Shown here in pieces: positions 1 to 8,520 of a stretch of 64,000 bases of DNA. A program made the position numbers and the translations under genes. Every line of letters starts with the position of its first letter. Positions within the stretch are counted from its first letter, which is position 1. The notes under the pieces are model-generated. The model did no database searches. It saw only the letters and a list, made by a program, of their open reading frames with translations, and had not been told where the DNA came from. This DNA is from Gandjariella thermophila (lineage in GTDB: Bacteria > Actinomycetota > Actinomycetes > Mycobacteriales > Pseudonocardiaceae), in the NCBI RefSeq assembly GCF_005405885.1, contig NZ_BJFL01000029.1, positions 1 to 64,000 of the forward strand. The letters run 5' to 3'.

Positions 1-1
1 C

Positions 2-106
2 AAGAACTGGAAGATACTTGCCACCGGCTTTCGAGGGCGCCTCGCCGAGCTTCCGAATGTCATCCGAATCGTCACCGCACTGGAGTTCTACCGACTTGGC
101 TGGTAA
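2..106 (+). mobile_element. C-terminal end of an IS5-type (DDE) transposase, cut by the window edge
   Basis: The frame starting at base 2 is open to a TAA at 104-106 and reads about 34 residues, beginning KNWKIL and ending ALEFYRLGW. This pattern (basic NWKIL, then a leucine-rich helix and a short aromatic tail) is what I know from the extreme C-terminus of actinobacterial IS5-family transposases. The rest of the gene lies outside the window. Just after the stop, 107-124 (GGGCTCTGAATAACGCTC) is a plausible right terminal inverted repeat, but the left end is not visible, so this cannot be tested here. The element ends about 30 bp from the 3' end of the RHS gene. Confidence 0.6.
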
Positions 107-155
107 GGGCTCTGAATAACGCTCCCGCATGAAAAGGTGACCTAGCGAGTCCTAC

Positions 156-3092
156 CTAGGGCCACCGATAGTGCATTGTACCGATTCTGTCCCTCTTACG
201 GCCTTTCCGAGCAGTCCTGGCGTCCGGATAGTAGTCGCAGTGTACGTGGTCTCCGCTACTGCATGTTCCACGGTAACGGGCACGCCCGCCGGCACGTCGA
301 GCCGCTCTCTTGGCTGCCCTCTTTGCAGCCCGCTTTGACGGGTAGGTTTTCGAATGGTTGCCCCTCACGGGCTTGGCCTGCGATACAGCGGCTGACATAG
401 CCCCCTTGACACCCGATTGGGCAGGGCCGCTATCCACCCGCGGCGCAGGGCCATACGTCGGCGCTGGACCGCTCCACGACGGCAAAGATACGTGCGGGGG
501 GTGGTGCACCATCCAGATGGCCGTGCCAACCGCCACCAGCGCGGCGGCCGCTTCAAACAGGCCAATGCCTTCGGCAATGCAGAGATCCCAGAAGCAGCGG
601 CCATCGAGGTCGAGTTTGTTGATGGGGTCGGCGTGGACGTAGTCGTAGTCGTTGGCGGAGCCGCCTTCGACGGGGTCGACGGACAGGAACCGGCCCAGCA
701 GCGGGCTGTACGGGCGGGCACCCATCTGAACCAGGGCGAGGGCACCGGCGTGCTCATACGGGCGCTGGTGTTGGCCCAGCCAGCCGTAGTCCATTTTGCC
801 CGGCTGGTTGTCCGGCACGTTCTGCGCATCCACCGTCCCGTCCGCCCGCAGCGGCTGGCCGTACGGATCGAAGGTGCGCAGATCACCCGACTGCTTGCCG
901 GTGTTGTCCGTGCTCAACACCAGATCGCCGCGAACCGACGGGTAGTCCCAGGTCGCCGAGGGGTTCTGGTTGGTCAGCAACACCCCACCGGGCAGCGAGA
1001 CGCTGAACGAGGTCAGCCGCTTGTTGACGTCGTAGGTGACGTCGGCGGAGTCCCCGCTGCCGGTGTAGCCGTACAGGACCGTGCCGGTCGGGTCACCGGC
1101 GGTGGCGGTGCGGCGCACGATCCGGTCCGTGGCGTCCCGGGTGTAGGCAATCGTGGCGACCTTGCTGGGATCACCGCTCGACGTGGCCGCGGAGAGGTTG
1201 CGGTCCGCCGAGTCGTAGCCCAGCGTGGTCGTCACCCCGCCGGACGCGAAGGCCGTCGTGTTGCCGTGGCTGTCATAGGCGAACCCGCTGATCGCGGTGG
1301 CCCCGGTGGTGGCCAGCAAGCGGTCGGCGGCGTCGTAGCAGTAGTCGGTTTCCGCCGTGCCGGACGCGGTGGCGTCCAGCAGGCGCATCCGGTTGGTGTT
1401 CGCCCCGGCGTTGGCCTGGGTGCCGGTCGGGCACGCAGCCGATGCGGTGGAGGTGAAGTCGTAGGTCAGGTGATGGCCGGCGACGTAGGCCTCGGTGAGC
1501 CGGCCGACGGCGTCGTAGACGTAGTTCGGGCCGGACGGATTGGGGTCCACCCCGCCCAGGGACTCGTCGACGATCGTGCCGGCCCGGGACCGAGTCACCG
1601 CGGACACGACCTGGTGCCCGTCGGAGGTCTGCCAGGTCAGCGAGGTGACGCGGCCGGCGTCGTCCTTGCCGATCGCGGCCAGCGAGGCGCCGTTTGCATA
1701 GCCGACCGAGGCCAGCTCGCCCGCGGCGTCGTAGGTGCTGGTGGCCAGCACGTCGGCGTTCTCGCGGACGGTGAGCTGGCGACCGGCGTCGTCGTAGGTG
1801 TAGGCCAGGGTGACCGTGCCGTCCGCGGGGTTCGCGAAGTTGATCACCTCGGTGGTGACCCGGCCGGCCTGGTCGTACGTGCTGTCGGTGCGGGTGCCGT
1901 GCACGTCGGTGGAGGACACGGTGCGGCCGAGCAGGTCGACCCGCGTGGTGACGGTGCCGTTGGCGTCGCTGACCGAGCTGGTCAGTGGGTCGCCGCCGAC
2001 GGCGTAATCGTGGGTGACCGTGCGGGCCGGCGCGGTGGCGTTGGCCGGGTAGGTGATCTGGACGGGCCGGTCGCGGGCGTCGTAGGTGGTGCAGATCCAG
2101 TCCCCGGAGACGGCCTGCGCCACAACCCGGCCGGAAGCGTCGTAGACCTGCTCGTCGGTGCGCGGGCCGCCGGTGGCCGGGTTGGGCGAGGTGGTCAGCT
2201 TGGCCAGCCCGCCCTGGTTGACCGCGGGACTGCCGGTCACACAGGGGTTGGCGCGGGTTTCGGTGTCGCCGTAGTAGACGTAGCTGGTCTGCGCCCCAGT
2301 GGGCATGGTCTTGCTGGTGCGCCGCAGGTAGCCGGAGCCGGGCGTTTCGTAGCCGACCCGGCCGGTGAGGTTGAGTCCGCCGGGGTTGGCGGTGGCGCTG
2401 GTGGCCAGGCCATAGACGGGGTCGATCCCGTTCTCGGCGTAGTTCGTTGTCGCGGTCTTGTCGGGGACGCCAGCCGATTCGGAAGCGGTGGTGGAGGTGG
2501 TCAGCCCGTAGCGTGGGTGTAGCTGCGTACCGGGGATGACCTGTTGGGTGCCGCCGGGTGGGATCCAGTCCAGTTCGAGTTGGGCGTAGACGGTGTTGTC
2601 GTAGTAGTCGACCCGGATCCGCTTGGTCGCCCCCGGGGTGTCGTTGTGGTAGACGCCCTGGGCCCAGGTAGCGACCTGGTCGCGCCAGTTGTCGACCACG
2701 AGCGTGTCGTCGATCCACAGCCGGGAGCCGTCGTCGGAGAGCAGTTTGAGGGTGTAGTCACCGGCCTGCGGGAAGGTGATCTCCCCGGTGGCCCGCAGTG
2801 ACCATTGGTCGGCGGGGATGCCGGTGGTCGGGGCGTTGGTGCCCCAGTTGGTGTTCAGGCTGCCATCCGGGGTGCCCGTGCCCGTGACATAGACCTTCGG
2901 CGCCCCGGTGAGCGTCATGTTGTCGTAGTAGGCCACCGACAGCCCGTTGAAGCCTTCGTCGTATGCGGTGTGGGTGTGCGGCACGGTGTTCGCGCACGCC
3001 GCCGTGGGCAGTTGGCCGTTGAAGCACGACGCCGGCGCGGGACCGTAGGCGTCGGTGGGGCGGTCGGCGTAGTCGTAGACCGTGGTGGACAC
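156..3092 (-). CDS. RHS/YD-repeat protein, C-terminal part (PA14, YD repeats, RHS core, variable tip), split from its N-terminal part by a frameshift
   Basis: An open frame of 978 codons starts at a GTG that lies in the middle of a protein rather than at a real start. It begins with an STTVYDYADR YD-repeat fragment, then a PA14 domain (about residues 48-180: GLSVAYYDN, DDGSRLWIDD), then many YD repeats (YDAAGEL, YDSHGN and similar) and the RHS core motif LLGRFLSVDP near residue 800, followed by NKLDLDGR. After that come a hydrophobic helix (LFEAAAALVAVGTAIWMV) and a basic tip with HVHCDYY and a terminal HYRWP. In RHS families the region after the core motif is usually a polymorphic toxin; I do not recognise this one. 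The upstream frame 2758-6435 supplies the N-terminus. No immunity-like gene follows: the 3' end is 30 bp from a transposase end. Confidence 0.85.
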   Translation of the reverse strand: MSTTVYDYADRPTDAYGPAPASCFNGQLPTAACANTVPHTHTAYDEGFNGLSVAYYDNMTLTGAPKVYVTGTGTPDGSLNTNWGTNAPTTGIPADQWSLRATGEITFPQAGDYTLKLLSDDGSRLWIDDTLVVDNWRDQVATWAQGVYHNDTPGATKRIRVDYYDNTVYAQLELDWIPPGGTQQVIPGTQLHPRYGLTTSTTASESAGVPDKTATTNYAENGIDPVYGLATSATANPGGLNLTGRVGYETPGSGYLRRTSKTMPTGAQTSYVYYGDTETRANPCVTGSPAVNQGGLAKLTTSPNPATGGPRTDEQVYDASGRVVAQAVSGDWICTTYDARDRPVQITYPANATAPARTVTHDYAVGGDPLTSSVSDANGTVTTRVDLLGRTVSSTDVHGTRTDSTYDQAGRVTTEVINFANPADGTVTLAYTYDDAGRQLTVRENADVLATSTYDAAGELASVGYANGASLAAIGKDDAGRVTSLTWQTSDGHQVVSAVTRSRAGTIVDESLGGVDPNPSGPNYVYDAVGRLTEAYVAGHHLTYDFTSTASAACPTGTQANAGANTNRMRLLDATASGTAETDYCYDAADRLLATTGATAISGFAYDSHGNTTAFASGGVTTTLGYDSADRNLSAATSSGDPSKVATIAYTRDATDRIVRRTATAGDPTGTVLYGYTGSGDSADVTYDVNKRLTSFSVSLPGGVLLTNQNPSATWDYPSVRGDLVLSTDNTGKQSGDLRTFDPYGQPLRADGTVDAQNVPDNQPGKMDYGWLGQHQRPYEHAGALALVQMGARPYSPLLGRFLSVDPVEGGSANDYDYVHADPINKLDLDGRCFWDLCIAEGIGLFEAAAALVAVGTAIWMVHHPPHVSLPSWSGPAPTYGPAPRVDSGPAQSGVKGAMSAAVSQAKPVRGNHSKTYPSKRAAKRAAKRAARRAGGRARYRGTCSSGDHVHCDYYPDARTARKGRKRDRIGTMHYRWP

Positions 3093-6000
3093 CCGTCCGG
3101 CCCGCAGTGTCGGTGGAGGTCAGCGGCTGGTCCTTGACGTTCCACGTGTGGCTGGTGGTCTTGCCGGTGGCGTCCGTGGTGGTCAGCGTCCGGTCGGCGT
3201 CGTCGTAGGTCACCTTCTCCGCGAACCCGACCGCCGGGCTCAGCCCCGCGACGTCCACAAAGGACTGCTGGTTGGGCGGGTCGTAGCGGTAGGAGTGCGC
3301 CGGCCGCGGTGTGGTGGTGCTGCCGTCCGGCACGGGCAGGGTCACGCTGGTCGCCTTCGGCTTCGGGTTGGCGCTGTTGTCGTAGCCGACCACGGTGAGG
3401 ATGTCGGTGCGGTTGGCCCGGTTGGCCGGGTCGGCCGCGATCCAGTCGTTGACCAGTGAGGACCGCACCGCGATCAGCGGGCCGGTGGTGCTGGTGTAGC
3501 CGTAGTCGGTGGAGTCACCGCCCGGGTTCTCGATCCGGGCCACGGTCTGCCCGGAGTACCAGATCCGCGTCTCCGAACCGTCCCAGTAGGCGATCCGGCA
3601 CAGCATCTGCGACGGCGCCGTCGGGTCGGTGCCCGGCGGCGGGGTGGCGCCGCCGTAGCACGAGTTGGTGCCGTCGATGTTGTAGTACAGCGTGTGCGCC
3701 CGGCCCGACACCGGGTCCTTGATCTGCGTCAGCCGCAGCGGCGTGCCGCTGTAGATGTTCTGCAGCGCCGCGGGTTTGCGGGAGTCCACACTGGACGACT
3801 GGGTGGACAGCGTGCCGTCGACGTTGAACACGAACACGTCGGCGCCCTCGTGCAGAGTGACCCGGCCCGTGCTGTCGAGGCCGAGGACGCCGTCCTCGCC
3901 GGCCGGCGGGGTGTAGCCGCCGGTGGACTTCTTCGTCCACGTGTGCTTGGTGCCGGTGGCGTCGGTCAGCACGATCGACTGGTCGAGGACCTGTGCCTTG
4001 GTGTAGCTGGTGCCCGAGCCGTCCAGGTCCGCGGACATGGTCCAGCCCTTGGACAGCGCGGGCAGGTCGGTGGTGGACAGCCACGACGCCGGCACGAGCT
4101 GCGACGGAACCGTGGTGCCGTCGGAGGTCTTCACGAACAGCCGCATCCGGCCGGGCCCGGATGAGTGGTACAGCTCGACCTTGATCGGCACGCGGGTGCC
4201 TCCGGTCAGCGCGACCTCGGTGACCGGCCCGCCCTCAGAGGTGAGGCTGTAGCTGACGTCGCTGGGACCGGGACCGTTGTAGACCTGGTTGCCATTGATC
4301 CAGATCGCCGCGCCGCCGGAGTGCACCCCGGCGAACCGGTAGGTGCCCGTGGCCGGGACCTGGAAGTAGCCCTCCCAGCGCACCACGTAGTAGTCGGCCG
4401 GCAGCACCGGCGGGAACGGGGAATCCGTGCCCCAGTCGACGTTGACCTGCGGCTCGGTGCGCACCAGCACCGGCTGCTGGCTGGGGCTGATGTTGCCGTT
4501 GTGCGAGAGGTCGTTGAAGTACGACGCCCGCAGCCCGGCCGGGTCGTCGGCCTGCGAGTTGTAGGAGAACGTCACCCCGGCCGAGCCGCCGACCGTGGTG
4601 AACGTCGGTCCGGCGTCACTGGCCGAGACGTTGCCGTTGGCCAGGTTGACCGTCACCGGCCCCTCGGTGTCCACAGGGGACGGTCCGTGCGCACCGATCC
4701 GCTGGTCCACCTTGAAGTGCCCGACCCAGGTCGGCGTGGTCATGGTGATGCCGGACAGCGTGGAGACCTGCCACGTGTAGGAGGTCCCGTCCTGCAACAC
4801 GCCGGCCGGCACCGTCCACGTCGGACTGGACAGGCAGCCCGAGTCCACCACGACGCCGCTCTTCGCGTCGGTGCCGGTGGCCACCTTGAAGCAGTAGGAC
4901 ACCGGGTCGCCGTCCGGGTCGGTCACCGAATTCACCGACAGCGTCGGCGTCAGCGAGGTGATCACACTCTGGTCGGCCGGCGCCACGATGCTGGTCGCCG
5001 GCGGTGCGGTACCCGTGTCCACCACCATGGTCGCGGTGGTGTACTTGTACGTCCAGGTGGCCGGCAGTTCGGCGCCGACGATCATGAAGAACACCGAGGT
5101 GTCCTGGTTGTTCACCCGGTCGGCGAGGAAGTTGGTCAGCCCGGACCCGGAGATGCTGCCGACGTCGCCGATCAGCCCGCTGGCCAGGTAGGCGCCGACG
5201 CCGTTGAAGTCGAACCCCGCCGCGTGGTACAGGTCCATGTTCCACGTGCGCACCGAGCCGGGCGTGGACGTGTCCCGCTGCAAGTCCAGCCGCGCGCCGA
5301 CCACGCTCTTGCCCAGCAGCGACGAGTAGTCGAAGTGGAACACCGTGCGCCAGTAGGTGTCGCCGCCGTTCGGGCCGGAGAGGCTGTTGCCGGCCTGCAG
5401 CGCGCAGTAGTCGCAGGTGTAGCCGTCGGACTTGTAGGCGTGTGACTCGGTGACGCCGAAGGTCCAGGTCGGGTCGACGTGGACCGGGTAGACCCGCTTC
5501 GGGTCGTGCAGCCACGCCTCGTCCACCGACACGGTCAGCGTCCACCCGCTGGCCGCCCGGTCGAGCTGGTAGCGGCCACCCGTGATCGCCGGGGGCTTGC
5601 TGTCACCGCCGGCGGAGTCCCAGGTGGTGACCGGCGGGATCGCCATCCGCACCGCGCCCGTGGCGTCCTTGAACAGCACCTCACCGGCCTGGTCGAGTTC
5701 CGGCGTCACGCCGTCGACGTCCAGGTGGAACCGCCAGGACGCCTTCCCGGCCGCCGGCGGGCGCTTGACCAGCACGGTTTCCTTCAGCAGCGAGGACGTC
5801 ACCTCGTAGTCGAGGTCGGTGTCCGGGGCGACGTCGGCGTAGGACACCGCCGAGCCGTTGACCTTCGCCGGGCTGGGTGCCGCACCCTCGAACCGCAGCG
5901 ACGCCTTCGCGCCGTCGGTGGCCACGGACACCAGCGCCGGGTCGTCCGCCCGGGACGCCAGGGACGGGTTGAGCACGTGACGCTTCGCCACCGCGCGCTT

Positions 6001-6435
6001 CGAACCCGCGTCGACCTGCAGGCCGGTGTCCACCGGCTGCCACTGGCCCGCAGCGTCCCGCACGTTCAGCGGCGCGGTCGACTGTCGCACGCTGTGCGTC
6101 CCGTCCGGGTTGACGTACTCCTCGCTGAACATCGACCGCGAGATGAGCTTCGACCGGGCCGGGTCGAAGTGCGTACCGCCCGGCCCCGACAGGGTGGACA
6201 GCGGCGCGAAGTCGCCCTTCGGCTTCGCCGGGTCCCCGGCCGGCGGCGGCGCGTGCTTCGTGGACAGCACCGGAACGTCACGCGGATCGATCCTCTTCGC
6301 GGCCGACGCGTGCACCGGGACGGCCACCGCCTCGGCCGACGATCCGGCCAGCGCCAGGGCGACGACCACGGCCGTGGTACGAGCACACGAGCGAACGAGC
6401 GCACGCAGGCGTGCGCCCCGAGGGCGAGACAACAC
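2758..6435 (-). CDS. RHS-family secreted protein, N-terminal part (signal peptide, DNRLRE domain, PA14, start of YD repeats)
   Basis: Start chosen at GTG 6435, preceded by GGAGG; the frame stays open to 6492 without a better site. An Arg-rich n-region and the hydrophobic VVVALALAGSSAEA give a Sec signal peptide. Next come a region typical of wall-associated YD proteins, a DNRLRE-like beta domain (TYWRTVFHFDY), a fibronectin-like stretch (SYTWQVST) and a PA14 domain (LRASYFNDL, YYVVRWEGYFQVP, GAAIWINGNQVY). YD repeats begin near the end. The genuine sequence stops at STDTAGRT; the last 110 or so codons are out-of-frame arginine-rich read-through. Removing one base from the CCC at 3092-3094 joins both parts into one protein of 2092 residues. 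It is either a pseudogene or a sequence error. Confidence 0.8.
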   Translation of the reverse strand: MLSRPRGARLRALVRSCARTTAVVVALALAGSSAEAVAVPVHASAAKRIDPRDVPVLSTKHAPPPAGDPAKPKGDFAPLSTLSGPGGTHFDPARSKLISRSMFSEEYVNPDGTHSVRQSTAPLNVRDAAGQWQPVDTGLQVDAGSKRAVAKRHVLNPSLASRADDPALVSVATDGAKASLRFEGAAPSPAKVNGSAVSYADVAPDTDLDYEVTSSLLKETVLVKRPPAAGKASWRFHLDVDGVTPELDQAGEVLFKDATGAVRMAIPPVTTWDSAGGDSKPPAITGGRYQLDRAASGWTLTVSVDEAWLHDPKRVYPVHVDPTWTFGVTESHAYKSDGYTCDYCALQAGNSLSGPNGGDTYWRTVFHFDYSSLLGKSVVGARLDLQRDTSTPGSVRTWNMDLYHAAGFDFNGVGAYLASGLIGDVGSISGSGLTNFLADRVNNQDTSVFFMIVGAELPATWTYKYTTATMVVDTGTAPPATSIVAPADQSVITSLTPTLSVNSVTDPDGDPVSYCFKVATGTDAKSGVVVDSGCLSSPTWTVPAGVLQDGTSYTWQVSTLSGITMTTPTWVGHFKVDQRIGAHGPSPVDTEGPVTVNLANGNVSASDAGPTFTTVGGSAGVTFSYNSQADDPAGLRASYFNDLSHNGNISPSQQPVLVRTEPQVNVDWGTDSPFPPVLPADYYVVRWEGYFQVPATGTYRFAGVHSGGAAIWINGNQVYNGPGPSDVSYSLTSEGGPVTEVALTGGTRVPIKVELYHSSGPGRMRLFVKTSDGTTVPSQLVPASWLSTTDLPALSKGWTMSADLDGSGTSYTKAQVLDQSIVLTDATGTKHTWTKKSTGGYTPPAGEDGVLGLDSTGRVTLHEGADVFVFNVDGTLSTQSSSVDSRKPAALQNIYSGTPLRLTQIKDPVSGRAHTLYYNIDGTNSCYGGATPPPGTDPTAPSQMLCRIAYWDGSETRIWYSGQTVARIENPGGDSTDYGYTSTTGPLIAVRSSLVNDWIAADPANRANRTDILTVVGYDNSANPKPKATSVTLPVPDGSTTTPRPAHSYRYDPPNQQSFVDVAGLSPAVGFAEKVTYDDADRTLTTTDATGKTTSHTWNVKDQPLTSTDTAGRTGVHHGLRLRRPPHRRLRSRAGVVLQRPTAHGGVREHRAAHPHRIRRRLQRAVGGLLRQHDAHRGAEGLCHGHGHPGWQPEHQLGHQRPDHRHPRRPMVTAGHRGDHLPAGR

Positions 6436-6903
6436 CGAACCTCCACCAGCCGATGCGGTCCCCCGACGGTCCGCACGCCGACAACCGAGCAAAGAGATTC
6501 AAGGAAGGGTCAAGGACCGGCAAGCAGCCGAATGGCCCAACAGTGGGCGATTCCAACCCACAATGGGACAAACCTATCGATTCGGCTGTAATCAGGTTCA
6601 CAGAGACCAACGCGCCCTGGTCGGTCACGATCTCGCCAGCGCACCGCCCACGGGGTCGAGACGGCGGTAACGCTTCGACCCGGCTCGAAAGAGCGGCCGA
6701 GGGACCCGCGTCCCGAACACGCGCACCCCGCCGTTACCGGCAGGGGAAGAGAGGAACGGCCAGCCGTGCGCCCACGAGCCTGACCACCCGCACGGCACCG
6801 GTACCGGCCGCCCGTAGGCACCGATCCCGTGGACCCGCGGGCGAGACGTCTCCCGCGGTTCCGCAATCAGTCCTCAGTAGACACTCAGGTAAGGACGAGC
6901 ATC
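6436..6903. other. Intergenic region between the RHS gene and the SGNH hydrolase
   Basis: This 468-base stretch separates two divergent genes that both encode secreted products, so it must hold both promoters. I see no convincing gene: the open frames here are Arg/Gly/Pro-rich and lack ribosome binding sites. It is locally less GC-rich around 6480-6600, where the RHS promoter is expected. An AAGGA at 6891-6895 serves as the ribosome binding site for the ATG at 6904. No -10/-35 pair stood out enough to be marked. Confidence 0.5.
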
Positions 6904-6965
6904 ATGGCGATCCTGCGCGGTAGCGTCGCGCACTGCGGCAGAACACTCACCCACACGGCCCGGCG

Positions 6966-7661
6966 GTGTCCCCACTGGCGGCGCTCGCCGCCGCGATCAC
7001 CGTGCTGCTCGGCAGCACCGCGACGTCCACTGCGGCGGCCACCACCACGTCGCCGCTCACCTGGTGTTCCAGCAAGTCCACAATGGACATCGTCGGCGAT
7101 TCCGGCGCGACCGGATACGGCGTGGTCGACCCGCACAACGGGTGGGTCGCCAAGATGCGCCTCGCCATGCCGAACACCAGGATCAACAACTACGCGCACG
7201 ACGGTGCGATGGTGTCGGACTTCCTGCCCGGCGGGCGCTGGCCGGACACCACCGACGCAGTGCGGCGGATCGGCGTCGACCAACCCTCCCTGGTGTTCAT
7301 CGAGTTGGGCGGCAACGAGTACTACATCGACCGCGACCCGGCCCAGTACAAGGCGAACCTGGAGACGCTGACCCAGAACATCTGGCAGGTCTCGCCACGC
7401 TCGACCATCGTCTACGAGACGATCTGGCCGTTCGACCCGCGACAGTCCACTTCGATGCACTCGTGGGATGAGTACGGCGCGGCGATGCAGCAGCTGGCCG
7501 TGGAGTACAGCGCCGGGTGGATCGACCTGCGGCAGTTCTTCCCGCCGCACTACGCCGACGACACCTACACCCACCTGCTGAACACCGACCAGATTCACCC
7601 CACCGACGCGGGCAACGTGGTCGAGTACACCGCCGTGCTGAACATCATCAACCGCTGCTGA
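6966..7661 (+). CDS. Secreted SGNH/GDSL-type hydrolase; signal peptide apparently frameshifted
   Basis: The mature part carries the SGNH blocks in order: IVGDSGATGYG (nucleophile Ser in GDSG, block I), GGNEYY (block III, Gly-Asn) and DQIHPTDAG (block V, Asp and His). These are esterase/lipase-type hydrolases acting outside the cell. Upstream is a signal h-region (LAALAAAITVLLG) ending ATSTAAA. The frame's only local start is GTG 6966, which has no ribosome binding site and leaves no basic n-region. ATG 6904, in another frame, has an AAGGA and reads a basic n-region ending THTARR. Adding one G at 6965-6966 joins them into a normal signal peptide. It is therefore probably one gene from 6904 with a 1-nt deletion here. 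Its 3' end is 7 bp from the convergent nadC. Confidence 0.8.
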   Translation: MSPLAALAAAITVLLGSTATSTAAATTTSPLTWCSSKSTMDIVGDSGATGYGVVDPHNGWVAKMRLAMPNTRINNYAHDGAMVSDFLPGGRWPDTTDAVRRIGVDQPSLVFIELGGNEYYIDRDPAQYKANLETLTQNIWQVSPRSTIVYETIWPFDPRQSTSMHSWDEYGAAMQQLAVEYSAGWIDLRQFFPPHYADDTYTHLLNTDQIHPTDAGNVVEYTAVLNIINRC

Positions 7662-7668
7662 ACGGCGG

Positions 7669-8520
7669 TCAGCGCAGGTCCATGCCGAGGTCCAGGGCGG
7701 GCGCGGAGTGGGTGAGCGCGCCGACGGCGAGGTAGTCGACGCCGGTTTCCGCGTACGCCCTGGCCACGTCGAGGGTGAGGCCGCCGGATGCCTCCAGCCG
7801 GGTGGCCGCGCCCGCGGCGTCGCGGCGGCGCACCGCCTCGGCGCACTGCTCCGGGCTGAAGTTGTCCAGCAGGACTTCCTCGGCACCGGCGGCGAGCACC
7901 TCGTCCAACTCGTCGAGGGTGGTCACCTCGACCTCCCGGGCCAGGTGGGGCGCACGTTCCCGGGCGGCGGCGAGGGCGTTGGTCACCCCGCCGGCCGCGA
8001 TGACGTGGTTGTCCTTGATGAGCACCGCGTCGCCCAGGCCCATCCGGTGGTTGACCCCGCCACCGCAGCGCACCGCGTACTTCTGCAGCAACCGCAGGCC
8101 GGGCAGGGTCTTGCGGGAGTCGCGGATCGCGCAGCCGGTGCCGGCGACCGCGTCCACCCAGGCCCGGGTGGCCGTGGCCACGCCGGACAGGTGGCAGAGC
8201 AGATTCAGCGCGGTGCGCTCGGCGGTGAGCAGGCCGCGTACCGGGCCGCGCATCACCAGCGCGGGCCTGCCGGCGGCCAGCCGGTCGCCGTCCGCGCGCT
8301 TGTCCAGCACCTCGTATGCCGACTCACCGAGCACGGCGTCGAACACGGCCAGGGCCACCGGCAGACCGGCCAGCACACCCGGCCTGCGCGGGGTGATCTC
8401 GGCGAGCGCGACCGCGTCGGCCGGCACGGTGGCCTCGGTGGTGGCGTCCGGCCCGTAGCGGAGGTCCTCCTCCAGCGCGGTGGTCACCACCCGCTTGACG
8501 TCGTCGGCGGCCAGTTCCAT
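7669..8520 (-). CDS. nadC: Nicotinate-nucleotide diphosphorylase (carboxylating), quinolinate phosphoribosyltransferase
   Basis: The product of 283 residues has the family's usual length. It converts quinolinate and PRPP to nicotinate mononucleotide, CO2 and PPi, the step after NadA/NadB. Visible family features are the substrate-binding RDSRKTLPGLR stretch, KYAVRCGGG, NHRMGLGDAVLIKDNH, and the C-terminal barrel segments VEVTTLDELDE, LLDNFSPE, EASGGL and DYLAVGALTHS. Start ATG 8520 overlaps the nadB stop by one base (TGATG), implying translational coupling. It is the last gene of nadA-nadB-nadC. Confidence 0.97.
   Translation of the reverse strand: MELAADDVKRVVTTALEEDLRYGPDATTEATVPADAVALAEITPRRPGVLAGLPVALAVFDAVLGESAYEVLDKRADGDRLAAGRPALVMRGPVRGLLTAERTALNLLCHLSGVATATRAWVDAVAGTGCAIRDSRKTLPGLRLLQKYAVRCGGGVNHRMGLGDAVLIKDNHVIAAGGVTNALAAARERAPHLAREVEVTTLDELDEVLAAGAEEVLLDNFSPEQCAEAVRRRDAAGAATRLEASGGLTLDVARAYAETGVDYLAVGALTHSAPALDLGMDLR

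Noticed and set aside
6510-6866. 118-codon minus-strand frame upstream of the RHS gene
   Set aside because: No ribosome binding site, no domain, Arg/Gly-rich; it lies in the region expected to hold the divergent promoters.
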